In this document: positions 47,096-55,612 of the stretch, piece by piece
How positions within the stretch are numbered: position 1 is the first letter of the stretch
How the letters are laid out: each line of letters starts with the position of its first letter
NCBI RefSeq assembly: GCF_023111095.1
Contig: NZ_JALGYW010000008.1
Coordinates: 124,001-188,000, forward strand
Length of the DNA stretch: 64,000 bases
DNA from: Maribellus sp. YY47
GTDB taxonomy: Bacteria > Bacteroidota > Bacteroidia > Bacteroidales > Prolixibacteraceae
Direction of reading: 5' to 3'
Notes under the pieces: generated by a model
Database searches by the model: none
What the model was told of the DNA's origin: nothing
Seen by the model: the letters and a program-made list of their open reading frames with translations, nothing else
Translations under genes and position numbers: made by a program

Positions 47096-47410
47096 AGAAG
47101 GCAAAAGTAGGAAGTTAAAAGTAGAACTCCGGCAGAGCTCAATATGAATAACCCCGTGCTTCAGCGCGGGGATAATGAACGACAACGGAAAACGGCGCAT
47201 CGGGAAACCGGTTTGAAAATGAAATGTAGTTTGCGCCGATATGATGAGTCATAGAAAAAAGAGACGTTCTAAATTATTTTGGGGTGAAAGAAACGTACCC
47301 CCTGATTTTTCAAATAAATTGAAAAATCTTGTCCCCCTTTTTTGGAGGACAAACGTTACCTTGCAACGGAGCAGTTGAATGGAAAGATATAATTGAATCA
47401 AGTATAAAAG
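47096..47410. other. Intergenic region with two hairpins between kdgK and the aldolase gene
   Basis: No gene is seen. CCCCGTGC-TTCA-GCGCGGGG (47152-47171) is a GC-rich 8-bp hairpin with one G-U pair and no T run, resembling a REP-type element. GATTTTTCAA-ATAAA-TTGAAAAATC (47304-47328) is a perfect 10-bp hairpin about 80 bases before the aldolase start, and could stop or protect a transcript between the two genes. Confidence 0.5.
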
Positions 47411-48082
47411 ATGGCAAGATTTTCAAGAATAGATGTAGCGTTAACAATGAAAGAAACAGGAATGGTTCCTGTTTTCTATCACAAAGACGTTGAAGTTTGT
47501 AAACAAGTAGTAAAAGCATGTTACGCTGGAGGAGTTCGTTTATTCGAATTCACGAATCGCGGAGATTTTGCCACGCTTGTTTTTGCCGAACTCAACAAAT
47601 GGGCGATTCAGGAATGCCCCGATATGATCATGGGAGTTGGCTCGATAGTGGATGAAGCAACGGCTGCCATGTACATTGCCCTGGGGACCAATTTTGTGGT
47701 AGCGCCGCTGATTGACGAGGGAACAGCAAAAGTTTGTAACAAACGGAAAATAGCCTGGAGTCCCGGTTGTGGTTCAGTTACTGAAATTGGCCGTGCGCAT
47801 GAACTGGGTGCCGAAGTGGTGAAGATTTTTCCCGGATCACAAGTGGGAGGACCAAGCTTCGTAAAAGCGGTGAAAGGACCTATGCCATGGGCTAGCATTA
47901 TGCCAACAGGCGGCGTTTCTCCCGACGAAGAAAACCTGAAAAAATGGTTCGATGCGGGAGTTACTTGTGTGGGCATGGGCTCACAATTGTTCCCGAAAGA
48001 AGTTTTGGCCGAAGGAAATTATGCCTACATTACGGACAAATGTGCCGAAGCACTACAGATTATTCAACGGCTAAAATCATAG
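47411..48082 (+). CDS. eda: KDPG / 4-hydroxy-2-oxoglutarate aldolase
   Basis: The 223-residue class I aldolase contains EFTNRGD, GVGSIVDEATA, SPGCGSVTEIGRAHELGAE and VVKIFPGSQVGGP, whose Lys would form the Schiff base, and ASIMPTGGVSPDEEN for phosphate binding. It cleaves KDPG to pyruvate and glyceraldehyde-3-phosphate, completing hexuronate breakdown. It lies 315 bases after kdgK, separated by two hairpins, and 40 bases before the TRAP binding-protein gene. Confidence 0.95.
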   Translation: MARFSRIDVALTMKETGMVPVFYHKDVEVCKQVVKACYAGGVRLFEFTNRGDFATLVFAELNKWAIQECPDMIMGVGSIVDEATAAMYIALGTNFVVAPLIDEGTAKVCNKRKIAWSPGCGSVTEIGRAHELGAEVVKIFPGSQVGGPSFVKAVKGPMPWASIMPTGGVSPDEENLKKWFDAGVTCVGMGSQLFPKEVLAEGNYAYITDKCAEALQIIQRLKS

Positions 48083-48122
48083 TTACATAAGCTGATTGTA
48101 AAATCGGTCAAACCTAAAACCA

Positions 48123-49109
48123 ATGAAAATGAAACCTTTTAAAATATTTCTGGCTATACTTTTTCTCGGAATGGTCATGGGGTGCAGTAATGCCGGTCAC
48201 CATAAAGTGTTAAAACTGGCACACGGTCTCGATCCCACGCATCCGGTTCATAAAGGAATGGTGTTTATGGCGCAGCGTTTGGCCGAAAAATCAAAGGGCG
48301 AACTTACCATAGATATTTATCCCAGCGGACAGCTTGGTTCAGAACAGCAATGTGTGGAACTGCTGCAAATCGGCAGTTTGGCCATCACTAAAGTTTCTGC
48401 TGCAGTAATGGAAAGTTTCACCCCAAAGTTTAAAGTACTTGGGTTACCCTATATTTTCCGGTCAAAAGAGCATTCCTTTAATGTTTTTGACGGCGAAATT
48501 GGGAAGGAACTCTTGCTGGGTACCCAGGAATACTGGATTCGCGGACTGTGTTTTTACGATGCCGGATTTCGTAGTTTTTATACCATCGACAAACCGATTA
48601 ATACCCCGGAAGATTTGAACGGGATGAAAATTAGGGTGATGAAAAGCCAGAGTGCCATGGAAATGGTAAAAGCACTGGGAGGTTCGCCAACGCCGATCTC
48701 GTGGGGAGAATTGTATACGGCACTTCAGAGCGGAGTGGTGGACGGCGCCGAAAATAATCCGCCAAGTCTTTATACATCACATCATTACGAGGTTTGTAAA
48801 GAATATTCGCTCGATGAGCATACCTGTGTTCCCGATGTGTTGATCATCAGTACAAAAGTGTGGAACAGCCTTACCGAACAGGAACAAAAATGGTTACAGG
48901 AAGCTGCTGATGAATCGGTGCCGGTTGAACGGAAATACTGGGCCGAATCGGTGGAAGAATCGCTGAGAGTAGTTCAGGAAGCAGGTGTAAAAATCAATTA
49001 TCCGGATAAAAAGTTGTTTGCTGATAAGGTAAAAGGGCTTTTGGATAAATATAAAAAAGATGAAGTTCTGGGAGATCTGATTAGGAGAATTGAGGCTGTT
49101 GAAGACTAA
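48123..49109 (+). CDS. dctP: TRAP transporter substrate-binding lipoprotein (DctP family)
   Basis: The 328-residue protein has a lipoprotein signal (MVMGCSN), so the receptor is probably tethered to a membrane rather than free in the periplasm. Family motifs: HGLDPTHPVHKGMVFMAQRL, YPSGQLGSEQQCVELLQ, MKIRVMKSQSAMEMVKALGG (carboxylate-binding Arg) and WGELYTALQSGVVDGAENNP. Subfamily members near uronate genes bind glucuronate or galacturonate; the location after the aldolase gene supports a hexuronate ligand. Confidence 0.93.
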   Translation: MKMKPFKIFLAILFLGMVMGCSNAGHHKVLKLAHGLDPTHPVHKGMVFMAQRLAEKSKGELTIDIYPSGQLGSEQQCVELLQIGSLAITKVSAAVMESFTPKFKVLGLPYIFRSKEHSFNVFDGEIGKELLLGTQEYWIRGLCFYDAGFRSFYTIDKPINTPEDLNGMKIRVMKSQSAMEMVKALGGSPTPISWGELYTALQSGVVDGAENNPPSLYTSHHYEVCKEYSLDEHTCVPDVLIISTKVWNSLTEQEQKWLQEAADESVPVERKYWAESVEESLRVVQEAGVKINYPDKKLFADKVKGLLDKYKKDEVLGDLIRRIEAVED

Positions 49110-49130
49110 CCTTTAAACGAATACTAAACG

Positions 49131-49595
49131 ATGAGACAAAAAATTGACAAGATTATAGAAATAGTTCTGGTGGCGCTGATGAGCATCCTGGTCATCGACG
49201 TATTGTGGCAGGTGTTCAGTCGCTATGTTCTTTCCGAACCCAGTTCATTTACCGATGAGCTGGCGGGTTTCCTTCTGATTTGGGTGGGGTTATTAGGCGC
49301 TGCATATGTAGCCGGAAAAAACGAACACCTGGCCATCGATTTAATGCTTCAGAAAATGAAGGGCGTAAAACAGCGCCGGCTGCAAATCATCATCAACAGC
49401 ATCGTTGGGCTTTTTGCTCTTTTTGTGATGGTGATCGGAGGCGCCTGGCTGGTGTATACCCGTTTTTATCTTGGTGTTAATTCTGCTGCTCTGGCTTTAC
49501 CCCTCGGATACGTTTATCTCGTGGTACCCGTCAGCGGACTGCTCATCATTTACTATTCAATCGATAATTCACTAAACCTAAATATTGAAGACTAA
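49131..49595 (+). CDS. dctQ: TRAP transporter small permease (DctQ family)
   Basis: The 154-residue inner-membrane protein has four hydrophobic helices. VFSRYVLSEPSSFTDELAGFLLIWVGLLGAA holds the conserved pattern, in which an R and an E near the first helices contact the large permease. Its stop overlaps the start of the large permease gene (TAATG at 49593-49597), showing translational coupling. It acts with DctP and DctM in sodium-driven uptake. Confidence 0.95.
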   Translation: MRQKIDKIIEIVLVALMSILVIDVLWQVFSRYVLSEPSSFTDELAGFLLIWVGLLGAAYVAGKNEHLAIDLMLQKMKGVKQRRLQIIINSIVGLFALFVMVIGGAWLVYTRFYLGVNSAALALPLGYVYLVVPVSGLLIIYYSIDNSLNLNIED

Positions 49596-51058
49596 TGGAA
49601 TTTCTAGGCGTAATTGTACTGGTAGTAAGTTTTATATTCTTATTGGTAATAGGTGTTCCAATAGCCTTTAGTATTGGTATTTCCGGTATTCTCACCATGT
49701 TGGTGACCATCATGCCATTGCCGGCAGCCACCACATTTGCGCAGCGAATGGCAACCGGGCTGGATAGTTTTGCACTGTTGGCTATACCCTTTTTTATATT
49801 GGCCGGGAACATCATGAACAAAGGAGGAATAGCGATCCGGCTGATTAATTTTGCCCGGGTTATTGTGGGGCGCTGGCCCGCCGGTTTGGCATTTGTGAAC
49901 GTATTTGCCAACATGTTGTTTGGTGCCATTTCGGGTTCTGCTGCAGCTTCTGCTTCAGCTATCGGAAGCATAATGATGCCGGAGTTAAACAAAGAAGGTT
50001 ACGACAAAAACTTTAGTGCGGCAGTGAACATCACATCCGCGACGACAGGACTTTCGATTCCCCCAAGTAATATTCTGATCGTTTATTCGCTGGCAAGTGG
50101 CGGAGTTTCCATTACTGCACTTTTCCTGGCGGGATATGCGCCCGGGATTTTAACCGGGCTCGGAATTATGGGGATGGCTTTGGCCATGTTTTCCTATAAA
50201 CATTTCGGAGTGAAAGGAATGGTTCGGAATGTCTCCAAGTTTTTGGCCGTTCTGGTGGCATTGATCCTTGTTGTTGTCGGAATATATAAAGTAAAGTCAC
50301 TGGTCTCGCCGGGAGCGGCAACAGCTATTTACGGAGGGCTTGCAGCCATTTTTGTAGCCGGATTTGGCTATTACGCCATCAAACACAAACAAGGGGCAAA
50401 AAATGCATTGAAAACGTTTCTTGATGCCCTGCCCAGTTTAATGATGTTGGTAATTGTGATCGGCGGTATTGTTGCGGGATTCTTTACCGCAACCGAAGCT
50501 TCGGCAGTGGCTGTTTTATACGCACTGGTACTGGCTTTTATTTACCGCGAATTAACCTGGAAACATTTGCCCGATGTCATTCTCCGTTCTGTGAAAACCA
50601 CAGCCTTTGTGTTGTTGCTGGTGGCTACCTGTATTGGCTTGTCGTGGATTATGGCTTACGAAAATATTCCGCAAAATGTGAGTGAAGCCTTGCTGGCTTT
50701 GAGCGACAATAAATTTGTGATACTGTTGATCATCAACCTGATTCTTCTGTTTGTAGGGATATTTATGGATATGACTCCTGCCGTACTGATTTTCACACCG
50801 ATCTTTCTGCCAATTGTGACTAATCTGGGACTCGACCCTATTCACTTTGGAATTATCATGGTGCTGAATTTAAGCGTTGGTTTGGGAACACCGCCCGTGG
50901 GCTCCCTGTTGTTTATCGGTTGCAGTGTCAGCGATGTAAAAATAGAAACCGTGGTCAAGCCCTTGTTGCCGATGTTTGCGGTTATGATCGTTGTTTTGCT
51001 GCTGGTTACTTATGTTCCTGAAATTTCACTTTGGCTGCCTAAGAGCCTTGGTTTCTGA
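49595..51058 (+). CDS. dctM: TRAP transporter large permease (DctM family)
   Basis: The 487-residue protein has about a dozen membrane helices. Diagnostic segments are LLAIPFFILAGNIMNKGGIA, ANMLFGAISGSAAASASAIGSIMMPEL, FTATEASAVAVLYAL and HFGIIMVLNLSVGLGTPPVG, the last forming part of the substrate and sodium path. It is about 60 residues longer than compact family members because of an extra hydrophobic stretch at about 210-270 (FLAVLVALILVVVGIYKV, AIYGGLAAIFVAGFGYYAI). It is the last gene of the uronate uptake unit, closed by a terminator at 51096-51136. Confidence 0.95.
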   Translation: MEFLGVIVLVVSFIFLLVIGVPIAFSIGISGILTMLVTIMPLPAATTFAQRMATGLDSFALLAIPFFILAGNIMNKGGIAIRLINFARVIVGRWPAGLAFVNVFANMLFGAISGSAAASASAIGSIMMPELNKEGYDKNFSAAVNITSATTGLSIPPSNILIVYSLASGGVSITALFLAGYAPGILTGLGIMGMALAMFSYKHFGVKGMVRNVSKFLAVLVALILVVVGIYKVKSLVSPGAATAIYGGLAAIFVAGFGYYAIKHKQGAKNALKTFLDALPSLMMLVIVIGGIVAGFFTATEASAVAVLYALVLAFIYRELTWKHLPDVILRSVKTTAFVLLLVATCIGLSWIMAYENIPQNVSEALLALSDNKFVILLIINLILLFVGIFMDMTPAVLIFTPIFLPIVTNLGLDPIHFGIIMVLNLSVGLGTPPVGSLLFIGCSVSDVKIETVVKPLLPMFAVMIVVLLLVTYVPEISLWLPKSLGF

Positions 51059-51095
51059 CGGGAAGATTAAACTGAATCATATTTTCAAAAAGTAT

Positions 51096-51136
51096 AAAAT
51101 GGATGGCTTCACGCTGCGTGGGGTCGTCCATTTTTT
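51096..51136 (+). terminator. Terminator of the uronate/TRAP gene cluster
   Basis: AAAATGGA (51096-51103) pairs with TCCATTTT (51127-51134). An inner stem CACGC-T-GCGTG (51110-51120) strengthens the hairpin, and a T run reaches 51136. Confidence 0.7.
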
Positions 51137-51196
51137 ATGTCAGCGATAAAAACCCTTGCGTTATCGAAAAAAATGGCAGAATGGTTTTCTGCTTTC

Positions 51197-51204
51197 TACC
51201 TTTG
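51197..51204 (+). promoter_or_regulatory. Candidate -7 box of the lipoprotein-LytS-LytTR operon
   Basis: TACCTTTG is a perfect TAnnTTTG match 26 bases before the start codon of the lipoprotein gene. No good -33 box is found at the usual spacing. Confidence 0.4.
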
Positions 51205-51229
51205 AGTCAAAATCAAAAACAAAAGCGTC

Positions 51230-51862
51230 ATGAAAAAGAAAGTATATATTTTAACCGCGTTGATCACTCTTTTGCTTTCCGGTTGTGTGGTGTTTTCGTT
51301 TTATCCGCTTTATACCGAAAAAGATCTTTTCCCAAATGACATTTTAACGGGCGAGTGGTTTGAAAACGACGACCAGGTAGTGAAATTCAACGAGGGCGAA
51401 GACGTTTGGAATTTTGTACATCCTCACGTTGATAAGGAAATGACAGAACTCGACAGTTGCAGCTACTTTTTAACCTTGTATTCGGAAGAGAATGGAGAAG
51501 AAGTTTCATCCACTTTCCTTGTTCATATCGTAAAACTGGCAGGGCAATATTTTCTCGATTTTTATTTAAAAGAATATCCCAATGATGGTGAATTCAGACT
51601 TTCAACTTTTCATGTTATTCCGGTTCATACTATAGCCAAATTAGAAGTGGAAAAAGACGTATTAAAGATTCGCTGGTTTAATCCCGACTGGCTGGAAAAA
51701 TTGATCCGCGAAAATAAAATCAGGATTCATCATGAGGCAAACGATGAGTTTATTTTGCTCACCGCCAAACCGCAGGAACTTCAGAAATTTGTAACAAAAT
51801 ATGTAAATTCGGAGGAGGCTTTCGAAGACGGCCTGGAAGTGATTCTGCATCGAAAGAACTAA
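51230..51862 (+). CDS. Hypothetical lipoprotein co-transcribed with a two-component pair
   Basis: The 210-residue protein has a lipobox near residue 19 (LLLSGCVV) followed by FSFYPLYTEKDLFPND, and a mixed beta-rich domain (ILTGEWFENDDQVVKFNEGE; YFLTLYSEENGEEVSSTFLV; YFLDFYLKEYPNDGEFRLS). I do not recognise a named family beyond the general Bacteroidota lipoprotein type. The next gene, a LytS-type kinase, starts one base after its stop codon, so the three genes are surely one operon. A role as sensory accessory or regulated target is inferred only. Confidence 0.8.
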   Translation: MKKKVYILTALITLLLSGCVVFSFYPLYTEKDLFPNDILTGEWFENDDQVVKFNEGEDVWNFVHPHVDKEMTELDSCSYFLTLYSEENGEEVSSTFLVHIVKLAGQYFLDFYLKEYPNDGEFRLSTFHVIPVHTIAKLEVEKDVLKIRWFNPDWLEKLIRENKIRIHHEANDEFILLTAKPQELQKFVTKYVNSEEAFEDGLEVILHRKN

Positions 51863-51863
51863 C

Positions 51864-52898
51864 ATGTGGCGTAACATCAAAACATATTCTGAGCAGCTGA
51901 TTCGGAACAGATTTTTACAGCACCTGTTTTTCTGGTGCCTGTCGTTTCTGGTTTTAACAAACGTGCTGAAAGTTTCAGCCGAAATAAAAACAATCGACCT
52001 GATTTATGCGGCCATTTTTCATATCCCGATCGTGGCGGTGGTATACATTAACCTGCGCGTGTTGTTTCCTTTCTTTCTCGAAAAAGGCAAGTACCTTTTA
52101 TATTTCTTGTTGATTTTGTCGCTGATCGCCCTGGGCTCCGGCTTTTACCTGATGCTTTTTAATAAGTGGATCGATTACTTTTTTGAAGGGTATTATTTTA
52201 TTGCCTTTTACGGTTTCTGGGACATCTCGCTGTATTTTGCGGTTTATTTGGTGGCGACCAGTTTGCTTCGCCTGGCACGTGGCTGGTTTCGCTTGCAGGA
52301 AATAGAAACGGAGCGAAATAAAGCCGAACTGAAGGCGCTTCGTTCGCAGATCAATCCGCATTTTCTTTTTAATTCGTTGAACAGTATTTACAGTCTGGCG
52401 CGCAAAAACTCAAAAGAAGTCCCCGATAAAATTGTGCAGTTGAGCGATTTACTTCGCCATGTTATTTACGATTCGGAACGCGATTTCATTCCGCTCGAAA
52501 AAGAAATCGATATGATCCGGAATTACATCACACTCCAAAACCTGCGCACCGACGATCAGCATAAAATTTCGTTAAAGGTGAACGGAGAGTTAAAGGAAAA
52601 GATGATTGCCCCGATGATCATCCTTCCGTTTGTTGAAAATAGTTTTAAACACGGATTAAAAGGCGGGTCGGATAATGCGTTCGTGAATATTTTTTTAACG
52701 ATTTCGGATCATCAGTTAATTCTGGAGGTGGTTAACAGCAAAGGGAAATCAGCCGATAATGTGGATCTTCAGTACCAGGGTATTGGAATCGACAATGTTC
52801 GGAAAAGGCTGGAGATGCTTTATCCGGGGAAGCATAACTTGAATATTACGGAAGACGAACAAACTTTTAATGTAGATTTACGAATCGAAATCAACTGA
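51864..52898 (+). CDS. LytS-type sensor histidine kinase
   Basis: The 344-residue protein has four N-terminal membrane helices (about 15-140). A coiled-coil linker (LQEIETERNKAELKALRSQ) leads to the His_kinase domain with the phosphorylatable His in INPHFLFNSLNSI (about residue 169). The ATPase domain contains ILPFVENSFKHG (N box) and GIGIDNVRKRLEMLYPG (G box). Members of this family pair with LytTR response regulators, here the next gene 3 bases downstream. There is no extracellular sensor domain, so the signal would be sensed in the membrane or via a partner such as the upstream lipoprotein. Confidence 0.95.
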   Translation: MWRNIKTYSEQLIRNRFLQHLFFWCLSFLVLTNVLKVSAEIKTIDLIYAAIFHIPIVAVVYINLRVLFPFFLEKGKYLLYFLLILSLIALGSGFYLMLFNKWIDYFFEGYYFIAFYGFWDISLYFAVYLVATSLLRLARGWFRLQEIETERNKAELKALRSQINPHFLFNSLNSIYSLARKNSKEVPDKIVQLSDLLRHVIYDSERDFIPLEKEIDMIRNYITLQNLRTDDQHKISLKVNGELKEKMIAPMIILPFVENSFKHGLKGGSDNAFVNIFLTISDHQLILEVVNSKGKSADNVDLQYQGIGIDNVRKRLEMLYPGKHNLNITEDEQTFNVDLRIEIN

Positions 52899-52901
52899 GG
52901 T

Positions 52902-53588
52902 ATGCAACTAAATTGTTTGATTATTGATGATGAGCCTTTGTCGCAGGATGTGTTGACCGACTTTGCGAATTTGTGTCCCGAGCTGAATCTGATCGGTGTC
53001 TGCAAAGATGCACTGGAAGCGGGGCAGGCGCTTTCAGAACAAAAAGTAGATCTGCTTTTTCTCGATATCAACATGCCCAAACTCAGTGGAATCAACTTTG
53101 TAAAAAGTTTGAAAGAAACGCCTCTTTTTATTTTAGTTACGGCTTATCCCGAATATGCTTTGGAGGGTTTTGAAATCGATGCCGTTGACTACCTCTTAAA
53201 ACCGGTGGCTTTTGAACGGTTCAGAATGGCGGTTAACCGTGCGGTGGAAAGGTATTCTTCGAGTCGGGATAACAACCTGCCAACGCACATCATGCTGCGG
53301 GCTGATAGAAAGGATTACCGGATTGAACTCAACGATATTCTTTACCTCGAAGCGCAGGGCGATTATGTGCGCTTTGTAACCGGAAAACAAAATCTTACGG
53401 TTCACGGAACGCTTAAGGAATTTATTGAAGAACTTCCGGCTGCTGGTTTCGAACGGATTCATAAGTCGTATGTAATCGCGCTAAAGAAGGTGGAATACCT
53501 GGAAGGGAACATGGTAAAACTGGGAGAATTTAAATTGCCGGTAAGTCTTCATTTTCGCGAAAATCTGATGGCTAAACTAAAATCATAG
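52902..53588 (+). CDS. LytTR-family response regulator
   Basis: The 228-residue protein has an N-terminal receiver domain: acidic pair IIDDEP (about 9-11), phosphoacceptor Asp in LLFLDINMPKLSG (about 54) and the conserved Lys in YLLKPVAF. Its C-terminal LytTR DNA-binding domain (about 128-228) shows DYRIELNDILYLEAQGDYVRF and FERIHKSYVIALKKVEYLEG. Such regulators usually bind paired 9-10 bp sites upstream of target promoters. The kinase gene directly upstream is its partner. Confidence 0.96.
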   Translation: MQLNCLIIDDEPLSQDVLTDFANLCPELNLIGVCKDALEAGQALSEQKVDLLFLDINMPKLSGINFVKSLKETPLFILVTAYPEYALEGFEIDAVDYLLKPVAFERFRMAVNRAVERYSSSRDNNLPTHIMLRADRKDYRIELNDILYLEAQGDYVRFVTGKQNLTVHGTLKEFIEELPAAGFERIHKSYVIALKKVEYLEGNMVKLGEFKLPVSLHFRENLMAKLKS

Positions 53589-53818
53589 CCATTTTTTCTT
53601 TTGAGACGAAAATTGCTCTCTTATTAACCAAAACTTATGCGGTTCACCCTGAACATTTCTTTTTGACATTGGTTTTATTTGCTGAACGTAAAACAGGGTG
53701 CTCGCAGGGTAATCAATTTTAAGAAAGCTAAAATTCGGGGATGGGATGAACTCCTTTTAAACATTTCGCCCCCTTTATGCTGGTTTTTAGTTTTCTTTGC
53801 AAAGCAGGCAAAAAATTC

Positions 53819-55588
53819 ATGGCACAAAAAAATACAGGCAAAAAATCGAAAGGCGGCGGCAGGATGGGAATGTTCAAAATCCTTAAGCCTTACAGGAAAC
53901 TGATCGTTTTACTCATTGTTTTTACATTGATCGGAAATGCTGCCAACCTGGTGATTCCAACGATCATCTCTCACGGTATAGATTCATTTTCTGCCGGAAA
54001 TTATGTGTTGAATACCATCCTGATCCAGTTTATTATTGCGGTCGCTATTATTTTTCTGTTTTCAGTATTGCAAACGGTGGTACAAACTTTTGCATCCGAA
54101 AAAGTGGGCTTCGATCTTCGGAAACAACTTTCCGACAAAATATCGAAACAGAGTTATGCCTTTGTATTAGAGGCCAATCCATCGAAACTGCTCACAAACC
54201 TCACTTCCGATATCGATGCGGTAAAAATGTTTGTTTCTCACGGCGTTTCGTCCATCGTTTCCTCGTTGTTTATGATTGTCGGTACTTCGGTATTTCTATT
54301 GATCATTAACTGGAAACTTGGCTTACTGGTGTTGTTGCTCATTCCATCGGTTGGCGTTAGTTTTTACGTGATCCTGAAAAAATTGCGGGTGCAATTTAAA
54401 CGAAGTCGCGAAGTGGTCGACTGGCTCAATAAAGTCATCAACGAGAGTATTCTGGGGGCGGCAATTGTGCGTGTCATTAATTCGCAGCAAACCGAATACC
54501 AGAAGTTTATGAAAGCCAGTGCCGAAGCCCGCGATGTGGGGATTTCCATTGTTACGCTATTTGCAACGCTGATGCCGCTGATTACCTTTTTTGGGAACCT
54601 GGCGACCTTGTCGATTCTCGTGCTGGGTGGTCATTTTGTTATTTCAGGAAACCTTACGCTCGGGAATTTTGCCGCGTTTAACAGTTATGTCACCATTCTG
54701 ATTTTCCCGATTATCGTTATTGGTTTTATCAGTAATATGATTGCGCAGGCTTCGGCTTCCTACCAACGGATTGAATCGGTACTGGAGGCCAAAGAAACGG
54801 CGGATACCGGAACCATAGAAAGAAAATTGGAAGGCGAAATTGAACTGCAAAATATTTCGGTTTTCTACGACGATAAACCCGCTTTGAAAAAGGTTTCTTT
54901 TAAAGTGAAAGCAGGTTCACGAACAGCAATCATCGGTCCGACAGCAGCAGGGAAAACACAACTTCTGTATTTGCTGACCAGCCTGATAAAACCGAACGAA
55001 GGACAAATTCTGTTTGATGAAACGAATGTGAAGGATTACAACAAAGAGACTTTTCATAACCAGATTGGATTTGTTTTTCAGGATAGTGTGATGTTCAATA
55101 TGAGCCTGCGGGAAAACATTGCATTTAGTGACACGGTAACCGACGAATCGTTGCGCAAAGCGCTAGAAACAGCCGAACTCAAAGATTTTATTGAAACTCT
55201 GCCGGGCGGTTTGGATACCATGGTTTCGGAGCGGGGAACAAGTCTTTCCGGAGGTCAGAAACAGCGGATTATGCTGGCGCGTGCGCTGGCCCTCGATCCA
55301 AAAATTTTATTGCTCGATGATTTTACTGCACGTGTCGATTCGCAGACCGAACAACGAATACTAAACAACGTACGCCGGAATTATCCCGATTTGACGTTGA
55401 TTTCAGTAACACAAAAGATAAGTCCCGTGCGCGATTTCGACCAGATTATTTTGCTGATGGAAGGCGAAGTGGTCGCTTCAGGCCGACACGAAACACTGCG
55501 TGCGACTTCACCGGAATACGTTCAGATTTACGAGTCGCAGAAAAGCACGAGCCATTACGAAATGAGCCATGATACTGCGGCCGGTTAA
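53819..55588 (+). CDS. ABC exporter half-transporter, degenerate ATP-site subunit
   Basis: The start at 53819 (MAQKN) is preferred because the upstream in-frame part is short and hydrophobic without a role. The 589-residue subunit has six membrane helices (about 40-320) and a nucleotide-binding domain: P-loop GPTAAGKT (about 373-380), canonical signature LSGGQKQR (about 475), Walker B ILLLDD (about 497) with Asp in place of the catalytic Glu, and SVTQK where the switch His is usual (about 529). These changes mark the degenerate-site partner of a heterodimeric exporter such as TM287/288. The partner follows 24 bases downstream. The substrate (drug, lipid or peptide) is unknown. Confidence 0.92.
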   Translation: MAQKNTGKKSKGGGRMGMFKILKPYRKLIVLLIVFTLIGNAANLVIPTIISHGIDSFSAGNYVLNTILIQFIIAVAIIFLFSVLQTVVQTFASEKVGFDLRKQLSDKISKQSYAFVLEANPSKLLTNLTSDIDAVKMFVSHGVSSIVSSLFMIVGTSVFLLIINWKLGLLVLLLIPSVGVSFYVILKKLRVQFKRSREVVDWLNKVINESILGAAIVRVINSQQTEYQKFMKASAEARDVGISIVTLFATLMPLITFFGNLATLSILVLGGHFVISGNLTLGNFAAFNSYVTILIFPIIVIGFISNMIAQASASYQRIESVLEAKETADTGTIERKLEGEIELQNISVFYDDKPALKKVSFKVKAGSRTAIIGPTAAGKTQLLYLLTSLIKPNEGQILFDETNVKDYNKETFHNQIGFVFQDSVMFNMSLRENIAFSDTVTDESLRKALETAELKDFIETLPGGLDTMVSERGTSLSGGQKQRIMLARALALDPKILLLDDFTARVDSQTEQRILNNVRRNYPDLTLISVTQKISPVRDFDQIILLMEGEVVASGRHETLRATSPEYVQIYESQKSTSHYEMSHDTAAG

Positions 55589-55612
55589 CAACTTCAACTT
55601 AGTTAATGTAAA

